This document shows, piece by piece, positions 36,164-47,647 of a stretch of 64,000 bases of DNA. The notes beneath the pieces are model-generated. The model did no database searches. It was not told the DNA's origin and worked only from the letters and a program-made list of their open reading frames with translations. Source of the DNA: Calamus simplicifolius (taxonomy: Eukaryota > Streptophyta > Magnoliopsida > Arecales > Arecaceae); the NCBI GenBank assembly GCA_900491605.1, contig UESW01004417.1:765733-829732 (forward strand). The letters run 5' to 3'. Positions within the stretch are counted from its first letter, which is position 1, and each line of letters starts with the position of its first letter. Position numbers and translations under genes: made by a program.

Positions 36164-38402
36164 TGTAACATCCTGAAAACCTTGTAATTTATGGCATTTT
36201 CATTTGAAATGAAAGTCAGAGTTTCAGTGAATGTGGGTGTGTTGGCCTTTTGATAAATGTAAAGAGAAGAAATTTTGGAGTAAATGAGTATATTTCTGAT
36301 GTTAATGAGTTTGATTTAAGAAATTGAGAGACTTAAGTTTTAATGGGTTTAAATCACAAGAAAAATCAAGTTTAGTTTGAGTTTTATCCTAAAATGATGT
36401 TTTTAGTGGTTGGAGTCGACTCTAATTGGAGTGGAGTCGACTCGGCACGGTTTTAAACTTTCGGCACGCTTTAGAGTCGACCCTGGAGTCGACACTGCAG
36501 AGAAAACAGAAGGTTAACATTTCTTCTGGAGTCGACACCTATTTCTTTTCTGGAGCCGACACCTATTTTTGCTGGAGCCGACTCCAATCTGTTCGAGCCG
36601 ACTCAAGACGGCAGGTTTTTCTGAGTTAAATCTTGAAAATTTTATATTTATCCGTTTCAAGTCCGATTTGGATGTTTGAACCGTTGGATTTCTAAAATCG
36701 AGTTCTTCAAGTTGGTAAAGTCTTTTCTTAGAAATGTTATATAAAAGTATCAATTTAAGTAAAAAATAATAATCTGGGCTATAAATCTGATTAAAAAAAT
36801 GCTATGTCAGGGGCAAAATGGGAAAAGGCTCCGATGTCAATTGCTAATTGTGTTAAGGGCAATTTGGAAAGAAAATTAAGGGCAAAATATCATGGTTATA
36901 AGTGAGCCACGTGTTTTCAAAAAGCGTGCGTTAAGAGTGTTTGAGGGCAAAATGGGATTTGGCATGCCTTAACCCTTAAGTTTCCCATGACTTGGTCCCC
37001 AAGTCATTAGAGAAAAAGGGAAAACGTGGGTTCAGCAGAGAAAAGAAAGAAAGAAAGAAAGAGAGAAAGAAAGAAAGAGAAGAGAGAGAAGGAAGAAGAA
37101 GGAGAGAAGAAAGAGAAGGGAAAGGGAAGCTTGGGGTGATTGACTCCAGGTAAGCTATAGCTTCCCTAGATCTTGCATGACTTTAGATTTTCTTAGATTA
37201 TTGTATTTTGAGTAATAGTGGAAGTAATCTTGAGTAGAGAAATGGTGGAAGAAAATATGAGATATTAGAGGATAGATCATGTATGCATGCATGGTTCGTG
37301 GGAAAACCTCGTATGGAGGTAATCCTAATAGCTATCATATCTGTATGATGACGTAGGTCAAGATGTTATTTCAGGGAGCCGAATACCGGAGTTGAGTACC
37401 AGTTGAGGAGTAACCTGCTAAGGTGAGTGGGTTTCTCATCTAGCAATGAAAAGTAATTTGAGCTAGTATAATGAGACTAATACCTAGTTGTGGTATGTTA
37501 TGTTTAATAGAGTATTTGTATGTTTTAAATCTGAGAAATGAGAACCTAGTATATGATATTCTGATACATGATTTTGAGCATGAGTTTTAAGCATAAAGAA
37601 ATAAGCATGAGTTTTGAGCATGAGTTTTAAGCATAAAGAAATAAGCATGAGTTTTGAGCATGAGTTTTGAGCATAAAGACATAAGCATGAGTTTCGATGA
37701 GGGGATTGTTAATGCATACGTGGCATCTTTGCATGATAAAGCTTTATAAATGATGTATGTATCATACTGAGCATCAGGCAACTATGTGGTTGATCACCCT
37801 TTAGACTGTACTGTAGCATGAGCATTGCACACTACTATTGAGCCGGCACCTCCTTGCGATCAGATCGTACGATGAACCCAGAATCAGGGGTGAGTGCATG
37901 CTTGACAGGCCAGTGGGGCTGGTTGTGAACAGCCCGTGGGGGCATGAATCATAGCTCAGTGGGGCTGGTTACTATATATAGCCCATGGGGGCAAAGAGAA
38001 AACCAGAGGTTCCAGGGTTAAGGAACAAAGCACTTTGCCGGGTGAACCGCATGGGTAAGGGTGCTATTTGTGCGAGGATCATGTTGCTAGTCACGCACCC
38101 GATGAGAGTGCACCTACAGGAGGGCGACTGTAGGTGTACCTCAGAGGCATTACACACACAGCCCCAGTAACATGAGATTTAAAAGCATATTGTGATCTAA
38201 AAAGGGCTAGTGGGCCAAGTAGTTATCCCGAAAGGAAGAGTTTACTTGAGATGCCAGGGGCAAGCAGAATCCAGTGGAAATCTGGGAATTTAATAAAGAA
38301 GTCTAGGCTGTAGATAAGAATGCATATCTTTATATTGTAATGCATGGATTTTTATCTTAATGAGTTATCTTTCAATGGAAAGTTATTATAGAGTATTTCA
38401 GT
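36164..38402 (+). repeat. Right LTR of Tekay-like element, 3' ~720 bp missing
   Basis: Matches 28182-30471 of the left LTR, with the GAGTCGACTC/GAGCCGACACC array (36413-36607), TATA box at 36738, GAAA tract near 37043-37080 and the ATGAGTTTTGAGC minisatellite (37570-37695). Identity ends at ...GAGTATTTCAGT (38402). The part homologous to 30472-31192 is not found anywhere downstream in the window. Confidence 0.9.
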
Positions 38403-39482
38403 GATGTAGGACCGATTCGCATGCAAGTAATTTTTTTTTTTTTTAATGATTAATAATTGCAGTTGATTATTCTCCCAAAGTAATAGCTTAAGAGGGATTC
38501 AAAAAATTCACAGTAAATCTGCACGCGAAATAATTCCTAAAAATAAGGAAGGACCGTCGAGGCTAAGAAGCCCTGGTAGAGCTTGCTTTCCTACAATAAA
38601 GTTACTAGTAGATTAGAAGGGTGTACCAGGCAAGAGGGGAAGATCAAAGTGTTGAAGGGGTTGCTATGCCTGGCGGATGCCCTAGATGACCAAGCCTTGA
38701 GCCCATGGATCTGCGGCCAAGTATTTGCTGACCTGGATGATGATCACCTTGAATCCTAGATTCGTGGCTACCGAGGGATCTGCACGATCACCATACAAGG
38801 GTTAAAGAATAATAGAGAAAATTTAGAATAGAGGCAAAGAGACAAGGAAGGAGTAGAGAAAAGGGGAGGCCGGCCAAGGGCTCTTGGGCGTCCACTATTG
38901 GAAGACAAAGGTGGCGGCCAGGGTTTCTCCTGAAAACTTGGGATGTTGACACGCACAGGAGGAGGAAAACAAGAGCACCAGAGAACCAATTAACAAAAAT
39001 CACAATAACTCAAAACTTGGATTGATTGATTAATAATAAAAAATACATCATTCATACAAGAGGGTCTCTTTATAGAGCAAGAGACTTGGGCCCAAGAAAA
39101 TACAGATATGGAAAGAGAGAAGAAAAAAAGGTGATCTTCTAGATGCAATCAGCGGCAGCTGGATTCAGCATAAAATCTATGGCGTCCAGATGAGGCAGGT
39201 GATCTTCTAGATATGATTGAGATGCAATCAGTGGCAGCTTAATTTGGCACAAAATCTGCAGCATCCAGATGAGGAAGGTGATCTTCTAGATGCAATCAGT
39301 GGCAGCTGGATTCGGCATGAAATCTATGGCATCCAAATGAAAAAATGATCATCCAGATCGGGAAGGTTGCTTGCTCTACTAGGTGGCATGTGGGCTTCTT
39401 GAAGTAGGTGTGGCACCAACTTGAATTTAGCAGCTGCTCTATCTGATGGATGGCCTTGTCTTCTGCTCTAATACCGATGTCA
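38402..39482 (-). repeat. Candidate 3' LTR (~1.08 kb) of second chromovirus
   Basis: On minus it starts TGACATCGG after a purine-rich CAAGAGG and ends CCTACATCA at the junction with the older LTR. A TATA box (CTCTATAAAGAGACC, near 39073) and three ~70-80-bp tandem units (39131-39350) fit a U3 region. No second LTR exists in the window for confirmation. The GGTATTAGAGC just inside the start resembles a primer site, so an LTR-PBS boundary is the alternative reading. Confidence 0.55.
39131..39350. repeat. Three-unit minisatellite (69-79 bp units)
   Basis: GTGATCTTCTAGATGCAATC-type units start at 39131, 39200 and 39279, each running through GGCAGCTGGATTCGGCA-like and CATCCAGATGA-like segments. 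Confidence 0.85.
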
Positions 39483-39623
39483 CCTCTTGTAAGCTGATGA
39501 ACTTACTACATGACTCACATTAAAATAAATTGAACTGGATAGGACTTAATTTAGAATAAAATGAACTAGATGGGACTCAAAATAAACTAAACTTTATTTC
39601 CCAACTCAAGACTTGAATCATAA

Positions 39624-40672
39624 CTAATCATATATCCACAGAGGGTTAAGAATCCTCTGCTTAATCCTGGTGCACGCACCAATTCTCTCGGGGTGGAAAG
39701 AACTTGACCCCATCGAGCATGGGTCATTCTGGCTCTGGTATCTCTCTAGTAGGTCTGGATCGAGGTGTTGCAAGTCCTCTCGAGTAATCCATGAATTGTT
39801 AGATTTGGGACAGCCCTGCCATCGGACCAGGTAGCGTTGATAACCGTGGTTCTGGGTCATAATGGCTTGATCATCTAGGATACGCTCGATCTACTCTCCT
39901 CGCTCAGGTAAAATTGGTGGTGGACACTCTTGGGTAGGTTCGCTCATGAAAAGAGGGTTAGGTCCAAAGTACTCACTAGGAATCGCTGCCGGTTCCCTAT
40001 ATTCTACTAGGTCTGCAATATTGAAGGTAGAGCTAATGCCCCAATCCGAGGGCAGATCTAGCATATAGGCATTGAGTCCTACCTTCTCTATTATTTTAAA
40101 GGGACCAGCTTCGCGAGCGTGAAGTTTCTTAACAGTACCTGGTGGGAACCATTCAGGCCTAAGCCTAACCATGACATAATCCCCTACACCAAACTCTTTG
40201 GCTCTTCTTTGGAAGTTAGCCAGTCTTTTATAAGTTTCATTACTTAGATTTATTTTCTGACTAATTTTGTTATGTAAGTCTTTGATATGCTGTGCAAATG
40301 CTTGTGCGGACTCTGAGACTCGTGTGTGGAGGGGTAAAGGAATTAGATCAAGTAGACGATTAGGCTTATACCCATGGACTATCTCAAATGTACTCTTGCC
40401 CGTGGACCTGTTCACTGAGCTATTGTAGACGAACTCTGCACGAGGCAGTAATAAATCCCACGTCCCTAGGTGTTCGCCTACAAGGCACCTAAGAAGGTTT
40501 CCTAGACTACGGTTCACCACTTCAGTTTGTCCATCCATTTGGGGGTGAAAGGTTGTGAAAAATTAAGTTTGGTCCCTAACATATGCCATAGCGTTTTCCA
40601 AAAGTAGCTGGTAAACCTAACATCCCTATCAGAAACAATGGTCTTAGGTAGGCCATGGAGCTTGACCACACT
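39624..40672 (-). pseudogene. Integrase C-terminal part and chromodomain of second chromovirus
   Basis: On minus from 40671: HGLPKTIVSDRDVRFTSYFW, a one-base shift near 40555, then a 215-codon frame DGQTEVVNRSLGNLLRCL ... GPFKIIEKVGLNAYMLDLP (40538-39891). After another interruption comes a clear chromodomain, YQRYLVRWQGCPKSNNSW then DLQHLDPDLLERYQ (about 39845-39730). The lineage differs from the Tekay-like element (different integrase tail and chromodomain); Galadriel- or Reina-like is possible. Confidence 0.85.
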
Positions 40673-42247
40673 TGTTGGAAGATTATAGAAAAATTATATG
40701 ATCCAATCTTTTTGATTTTGATGATTACTAAAAGCCATTGAGTTTATTAAAGATGTAATGAGTTTATTTACATGAGCAATGAATTTATTTTGAACAATCA
40801 ATGAGAATGTTAAAGTTTAACTTTAATCAATTTTGAAAGTAACTTTAAGCTCAATGTTTAAGCTTTCAAAAAGAAATTTATAATTCATATTTTAATCAAT
40901 GAGTTTTTGGAATACTTCTTGAATTAATTCTTAATGTCAATTTTATTGAATTCAAGTCAAAACAATGATTTAAAATGAATCTGGAACGATTTTAAAGTCA
41001 ATCAGAAAACTTTCTGATTTTTGATACGTTCCGGAGCCGACTCTTGAGTTTCAGAGTCGACTCCCTCAGAGTACAGAAATGTGTCTGTGTCGAGTGACCC
41101 ATCGAAATTTCGAGTCGACCCCGATTCTGTCGAGCCGACTCCATGACTGTGCGAGTCGACTCCGCTCAGACACCAGAAGGTGTTTTTCTGAGCACTTCGC
41201 GAGTCGACCCCAACTTTTCATGAGTCGACCCCCGACTTTCAGGAGTCGACACTTTACTTTTGGTGAGTCGACCCCTAACTTTCTAAACATTTCTATTTTT
41301 GGTATCACGAGCTCGAGCCGACTCGGGAAAAGCATGAGTCGACTCCAGCAAATCTGGGCGAGATTTTTACGATGCCACTCAGCGTCAACGGTAAGATTTT
41401 TGATTAACGGCTATTTTTCTTTGTCTCTAACGGCTATATTTTTGCAGAATCTATAAATAGAGAAGCCTTTTCAAATCCAAAAAGAGAGAGAAAAGATAGA
41501 AAAGAAAAACAAAGTTGGAAAAATCTTCAGTTCAAAAGAGTGATTCAAAAGAGAGTGAAATCAAAGGAAGTTCCTTCTGTTCTCTCAATCCAAGGAAGCT
41601 TCAAAAGAAAATCCAAGAGCTTTCAAAGATCTCAAGGATTTTCAAAAGAAGAAAAGCTCAAATCAACTCCAAAGTCTTCAACGTGAAGAATCTTGCTGAG
41701 GCTGATTCAACACTTCAAGAGAGTTAAAGAGAAGAAGAAGAAAGCTCAAAGCCAACCACTGCAAATCAGGCTTTTCTAACTCTTTATTCTTACATTTGTT
41801 TATCTGCTCAAGGAGCTTTTATTCTTTGTTTCTTTCAATCAGGGATTGAATCTGGAGGTTGATACCTCATTGAGGGAGTGCTTGGTTGGTTAGTTTGGTT
41901 TAGGGTTTTTGTGCTGGTGAGCCCTTGAAAACCAGCTGGGTTCGTTGTGCGCCCGGGAAAACAACAAGTTTGAGTTGTGAGCTTGTAAAACAACTCTGCT
42001 GTAATCTAGGGTGATTATAGTGTGGACCCAAGTGAATCTTGGGAGTGGACGTAGGTGTTGGATACACCGAACCACTATAAAATCTTTGTGTTTGCCGTGC
42101 TATATTTCTCTCTCTCTATCTCTTTTATTCATTGCTTTGCATTTTTTGTTATTTCCTTCATTCATCTTAAGCAAAATAATTTAAAAAGGCTAAATTTTTA
42201 AAGAACCCAATTCACCCCCCCCTCTTGGGTTGTCATCTGGGCCAACA
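40673..42247 (+). repeat. Left LTR of Sirevirus (1,575 bp)
   Basis: Matches 49421-51124. Carries an array of GAGTCGACTC / GAGCCGACTC / GAGTCGACCCC motifs (41031-41345), paired TAACGGCTATTTTT repeats and a TATA box TATAAATAG (41452), then a CCCCCCCC-containing end. About 130 bp shorter than the right LTR through many small deletions. Confidence 0.92.
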
Positions 42248-42249
42248 AT

Positions 42250-42261
42250 TGGTATCAGAGC
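42250..42261 (+). other. Primer-binding site of Sirevirus
   Basis: TGGTATCAGAGC two bases after the LTR end; initiator-Met tRNA type. Confidence 0.93.
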
Positions 42262-42308
42262 TAGTGCTCATTAGATTTTGATCACACGATCAAGAGCTAA
42301 AGTTCCAA

Positions 42309-43450
42309 ATGGCAACACAAGTTGGTTCATTTGCTGAAGGTCATTCTACGAATAGACCTCCACTTTTAATGGCTCAAATTATTCTTATTGGAAAGCTAGA
42401 ATGAGGATATTCATTCAAGCTTCTGATTATGAGCTATGGGGTGTTATAATCAATGGACCTAGTACACCCACACATGTTATAGATGGCACTATTGTTCCTA
42501 AGCCCGAAAGGGACTGGAATGATAATGATAGGAAAATGGCACAGCTTAATGCTAAGGCCATGAATGTTTATATTGCTCCTTAGATGCTAATGAATTCAAT
42601 AGAATCTCCACATGTAATTCCGCAAAGGAGATTTGGGATAGATTAGAGGTTACCCATGAGGGTACCAACCAAGTAAAAGAATCTAAAATTAATATTCTTG
42701 TTCATAAATATGAATTATTTAGCATGGAACAATCTGAAACCATTGCATGCATGTACACTAGATTCACAGATATTGTAAATGGTTTGAAAAGTCTTGGTAA
42801 GACATATACTAACTCTGAACTTGTTCGAAAAATTCTTAGGTCATTACCAAGATCATGGGAAGCAAAAATGACTGCAATCCAAGAAGCTAAGGACCTCAAC
42901 ACTTTACCCTTAGAGGAGCTTCTAGGATCCTTATGACCCATGAGCTGACTATGAGGCAGCATGTTGAGGAGGATTCAAAGAAAAAGAAAGAATTGCCCTC
43001 AAAGCTGCAAAAGAAGAAGAGAGCAGCATGATGATGATGATGATGATGATGAAGAGCTGCTCTCTTAGCAAAGAAATTTAAAAGATTTATGAGGAGAAAG
43101 AAACCCTTCCACAAGAAAAAATTTGGAGCTAAGTGGGAAGGAGAAAAGGAAAAGGATAAGGACAAGGACAAAGGAAAAGAGAAAGACCCCTTGACTTGCT
43201 ATGAGTGTAATAAACCGGGGCACTTTAGAATGAATGTCCAAATTGAAGAAAGCCTACAAAAAGAAAAAGAAGGCTTATATGGCGACTTGGAGTGACAGCG
43301 AGGAATCTTCTTCCGAAGAAGAAGAACAAAAGGAAGTCGCAAAATGCTTTATGGCGGACGACAACGATGAGGTAAGTTCCGACAACCCTTGCGATGAATT
43401 TGCTTTGATGAACTTTTGATGCTTTAATGAACTTTGTTGATTTCAAATTT
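42309..43450 (+). pseudogene. gag of Sirevirus (frameshifted)
   Basis: ATG at 42309 (MATQVGSFAEGHSTNRPP), then, after a one-base break near 42370, the copia Gag pattern YWKARMRIFIQASDYELWG, a stop near 42583, and IACMYTRFTDIVNGLKSLGK to LPRSWEAKMTAIQEAKDL (42745-42900). A Lys/Glu/Asp-rich stretch follows and then a zinc knuckle CYECNKPGHFRMN (43196-43234), where a base loss removes the last cysteine. A serine/glutamate-rich tail ends near 43420. Confidence 0.85.
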
Positions 43451-43969
43451 GAAAAAGAAATACAAGATTTTGAAAAATGAAAACTTAACTTCAAAAGAAA
43501 AATGAAAAAGAAGTTAAGAACTTAAAATAAAACTTAAATCTTAATCAATCTGAAAGAAAAAATCAATAAATAAAGAAAAATGAAAAATAAGAAAGGTTGA
43601 AAAATATAAGTAGTTGATAAGTTTACATTAAGTTCAACTAAATTAGACATGTTATTAAATAGTCAAAAAGCAGTTTTTGACAAAGCCGGATTAGGATATA
43701 ACACTTTAAGAAAACAAAAATCTTAAAAAATATTTTTGTAAGTGCTGGCCAAAGTAATTTTACATGCTTTAAATGTAATCAAAAAGGACATAAATCTTAT
43801 GAATGTAAAATTCTGAAACCTAATAAAACTTAAATGTTAAAGGAAAGAAAATATGGGTTCCGAAAGGAACAATATTGTTGGTACTAACCATGAAGGACCC
43901 AAGAAAGCTTGGGTACCTAAACATAAAGTTTGATTATCATTGCAGGAATGTCTTGTGGCCAAGAGATCA

Positions 43970-45112
43970 AAGAGAAAGTGGTATCTTGATAGTGGCTGCT
44001 CAAGACATATGACGGGTGACAAAGAAGAATTCATCACCCTGAAGAAAAGAAAGGAGGAGTTGTTACATTTGGCGACAATGGCAAAGGCCAAATCTTGGGT
44101 TTGGTAACATTCAAATAACTCCCTCCACATTTATTGAGAATGTACTTTATGTTGATGGTTTAAAGCATAACTTAATTAGTATAAGTCAATTATGTGATAA
44201 AGGTTTTAAAGTTTCATTTGAATCTTCTTTATGCACTGTAGCTAATCCCATTGATAATAGCATTGTTTTTATTGGAAATAGAAATGGCAATGTATACATG
44301 ATTGATTTAGACAAATTGTCTACTAATAATCATTGCTTAGTTGCTAATAATGCTAATATGAATGAGATTGGTTGGTTGTGGCATCGAAGATTAGGTCACG
44401 CAAGCACACACCTGATTTCAAAACTAATTAGAATGGATTTAGTAAAAGGTTTACCTAAATTAGATTTTGAAAATAACAAAATATGTGATGCATGTCAGTT
44501 TGGAAAACAAACTAGAAGTTCTTTCAAATCTAAAAATATTGTTTCAACTTCTAGGGCATTAGAGCTACTTCACATGGACCTTTTTGGACCAACTAGAACC
44601 ACAAGTCTAGGAGGAAAGAAATATGGTCTTGTGATAGTAGATGATTACTCTAGATTCACTTGGGTAATGTTTTTAGCTCACAAAGATGAGACTTTCTCGA
44701 TATTCATGAAATTCTTCAAGAAAGTAACAAATGAGAAAAACACTACCATAGTGTCTCTAAGAAGTGATCATGGAACTGAATTTGAAAATCACTTATTTGA
44801 AAGTTTTTGCAATGAAAATGGTATTAATCATAATTTTTCTGCACCTAGGACCCACAACAAAATGGTGTAGTTGAAAGGAAAAATAGGACTCTAGAAGACA
44901 TGGCCCGTACCATGCTATGTGAAAGTAAACTTACCAAATACTTTTGGGCGGAAGCTATTAACACAGCATGTTACATCTTAAATAGAGCCTTAATAAGACC
45001 TATTTTAAAGAAAACACCTTATGAATTATGGCATGATAGAAAACCAAATATAAAATACTTTCATGCATTTGGTTGTAAATGTTTGTTCATAATAATGGTA
45101 AAAACAATTTAG
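43970..45112 (+). pseudogene. Protease and integrase of Sirevirus
   Basis: Protease active site WYLDSGCSRHMTGDKEEF at 43979-44032. The pre-integrase zinc finger (WHRRLGHAS ... CDACQFGKQT) is at about 44378-44515. The integrase core has HMDLFGP, VDDYSRFTWV and LRSDHGTEFEN. At 44855-44870 a base loss breaks the frame just before the catalytic NGVVERKNRTLEDMA, which continues at 44866-44910 in another frame, followed by a conserved FWAEAINTACYILNR. Confidence 0.9.
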
Positions 45113-45446
45113 GAAAATTTGATGCTAAATCTGATGAAGGAATATTCTTAGGATATTCAACAACTAGTAAAGCATATAGAGTATTTAACAAGAAAACCTT
45201 AGTTAGTTGAAGAATCCATTCATGTAGTTTTGATGAATCTTTAGCACTAGTTCTGAAAAGCTTGATGATGAGGAAGATACAAACATAATTGAAAAAGATC
45301 TTGAAAAATTAAATATTGAAGTATCTTCTGATCATGAGCAAGAAGCTAAAGATGATGATTCACATAAGGACGATGATGTCAATATTGATCATAATGATAC
45401 AGATCTTCCAAGAGACTGGAGATATGCTTATAGTCATCCCAAGGAA
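45113..45446 (+). other. Integrase-RT linker of Sirevirus (frameshifted)
   Basis: Asp/Glu-rich linker typical of copia pol between integrase and RT. Conserved bits (GKFDAKSDEGIFLGYS-like) are split over frames; nothing else present. Confidence 0.6.
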
Positions 45447-46200
45447 TTGATTATAGGCGATCCATCTCAAGGAATAAGAACTAGATCATATATGAGAAAT
45501 ATTAGTAATCATCTTGCATTTGTATCACAAATTGAACCTAAAACTATAGAAGAAGCTGAAAAAGATAATAATTGGATGTTAGCAATGCAAGAAGAACTAA
45601 ATCAATTTACAAGAAATAATGTTTGGACTTTAGTTGAAAGACCTAAAAATCATTCAGTAATAGGATCAAAATGGGTTTTTAGAAATAAACTAGATGAAAA
45701 TGGCATAGTAATTAGAAACAAAGCTAGATTGGTTGCTAAAGGATATAATCAAGAGGAAGGCATTGATTTTGATGAAACCTTTGCGCCTGTAGCTAGATTA
45801 GAAGCCATTAGGCTANGAAAATGGCATAGTAATTAGAAACAAAGCTAGATTGGTTGCTAAAGGATATAATCAAGAGGAAGGTATTGATTTTGATGAAACC
45901 TTTGCGCCTGTAGCTAGATTAGAAGCCATTAGGCTATTACTTGCATTTGCATGTCATATGAATTTTAACTTATTTCAAATGGATGTAAAAAGCGCATTTT
46001 TAAATGGATTTATAAATGAAGAAGTTTATGTAGAACAACCACCAGGTTTTGAAGATCACGAATTTTCAAATCACGTTTTTAAATTGCACAAAGCTTTATA
46101 TGGTTTGAAACAAGCACCTAGAGCTTGGTATGATAGGTTAAGTAAATTCTTAATAGAAAATGATTTTACAAGAGGAAATGTTGATAAAACTTGTTTTTGA
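45447..46200 (+). pseudogene. RT N-terminal part of Sirevirus, with contig-join duplication
   Basis: EPKTIEEAEKDNNWMLAMQ, then SKWVFRNKLDENG and ARLVAKGYNQEEGIDFDETF. The segment 45696-45815 is then repeated at 45817-45936 across a single N, shifting the frame. The second copy runs on through FQMDVKSAFLNGFINEEVYV and LYGLKQAPRAWYDRLSKFL to a stop at 46198, one base out of frame with the next part. Confidence 0.9.
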
Positions 46201-47183
46201 AAAGAAAAAGTAAAGATTTACTTGTAGTACAAATATACGTAGATGACATTATTTTTGGTGCTACTAACGATTCTCTTTGTCAAGAATTTGCAAAGTTGAT
46301 GCAGGGAGAATTCGAGATGAGCATGATGGGAGAACTCAACTTCTTCCTTGGACTCCAGATCAAACAAAGCAAAGAGGGAATCTTCATCAACCAAACAAAA
46401 TACACAAGAGAAATCCTAAAGAAGTTTGGTATGGAATCAATGAAACCCCTCGGAACTCCAATGAGTCCTTCATGCAAGCTGGACAAAGATGAAGAAGGTA
46501 AAAAGGTTGACCAAAAGTATTATCGAGGTATAATCGGATCCCTTCTTTATTTAACAGCAAGTAGACCAGATATTATGTTTTCAGTATGTTTATGTGCTAG
46601 ATTTCAATCTGAACCTAAAGAATCACATTTAATAGCTGTTAAAAGAATACTAAGATATGTAAGTGGAACAAAAAATGTAGGTTTATGGTATTCTAGAGAC
46701 TCCACATTAAATCTAATTGCATATTCGGATTCTGATTATGCTGGATGCAAACTAGATAGAAAAAGCACAAGTGGTGCATGCCATTTCTTAGGAAGTAACT
46801 TAATCACATGGTTTAGCAAAAAGCAAAATTCAGTTGCATTATCAACTACTGAAGCTGAATATGTAGCGGCTGGAAGTTGCTGTGCGCAAATCCTATGGAT
46901 TAAGCGACAACTTGAAGACTATGGTATCACACTTGATAAAACACCCATAAGATGTGATAACACTAGTGCAATTAATCTAACAAAGAATCCAATTCAACAT
47001 TCAAGAACTAAACACATAGAAATCAGATATCATTTTATAAGAGAACATGTAGCAAATAATGAAATATGTCTTGATTATGTTAACACTGAAGAACAATTAG
47101 CTGACATATTCACTAAACCTTTAAATGAAGAGAGATTCTGTTATCTTAGAGGAGAGTTAGGTATTTGTGATCCTTTAGAATGA
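46191..47183 (+). pseudogene. RT catalytic part and RNase H of Sirevirus
   Basis: Open for 330 codons. Catalytic VVQIYVDDIIFGATN near 46225-46265, then the conserved SLLYLTASRPDIMFSV and RNase H signature residues in YSDSDYAGCKLDRKSTSG, VALSTTEAEYVAA and the terminal QLADIFTKPL. Ends with a natural-looking stop at 47181-47183. This is the best preserved part of the element. Confidence 0.93.
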
Positions 47184-47339
47184 ATTTGAAACCCCTAAGG
47201 AAATTTTATCTAAGATTCTTTCAAATCCTCAATCCTTAAGGAAATCTTATCTAGAATTCATATCTAATTGATTCACTCATATCCAATGATTATTTATCAA
47301 TTTTTATGATCATATTCCGGACACATTTCAGAAATTTCA

Positions 47340-47545
47340 TGTTTTTGGTCTGAAATGGTCTCGGAGCCGACTCGATGCGTATCGGAGTCGACTCCCGGTT
47401 TCAACTGAAACTCTCGGGTCGACCCCTCTTAGGCGCGAGTCGACTCCATGTCGGGACGGCCTTTCTGTGTCTGTGCCGAGTCGACACCTGGGTTTGCGCG
47501 AGCCGACTCGAGGTGGTCCCAAGTTGATTTATCTAGGGCAGAGTC
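47340..47545 (+). repeat. GAGTCGAC-type motif array between pol and the third ORF
   Basis: About nine copies of GAGTCGACTC, GAGCCGACTC, GGGTCGACCCC or GAGTCGACACC in roughly 190 bp, the same vocabulary as in the LTR arrays but in the internal region. Confidence 0.88.
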
Positions 47546-47647
47546 GACTCGCCGCTCATTTCATTCGACCCAATCTTCAAAATACTCTCTCACTCTTCCA
47601 AACCTTCCAAACTTCCAAAATCCCTGATTATCACCTCCAATCATCAA

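Larger units (their letters stand above)
28182..38402 (+). mobile_element. Ty3/gypsy chromovirus, Tekay/Del-like, degenerate, right LTR truncated
   Basis: Layout: left LTR 28182-31192, primer-binding site 31198-31209, gag-protease-RT-RNase H-integrase-chromodomain (about 31428-36127), polypurine tract, right LTR from 36164, cut at 38402. Gene order (integrase after RNase H), the C-terminal chromodomain and the ~3-kb LTRs fit the Tekay (Del) lineage. Several frameshifts break the polyprotein. The two LTRs differ by many substitutions and indels, so the insertion is not recent. The right LTR stops where a second element begins. Confidence 0.92.
38402..40672 (-). mobile_element. Second Ty3/gypsy chromovirus fragment (minus strand), 3' part only
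   Basis: On minus: end of integrase (40671 down), chromodomain (to 39624), a ~140-bp spacer and a candidate 3' LTR (39482-38402). The integrase is cut at 40672, exactly where the Sirevirus LTR starts. The element sits in the right LTR of the Tekay-like element. Its gag, protease, RT and RNase H are absent from the window. Confidence 0.82.

Noticed and set aside
38768..39003. Hydrophobic open frames of 71-73 codons on minus
   Set aside because: Lie within a candidate LTR; overlapping frames with no conserved domain.
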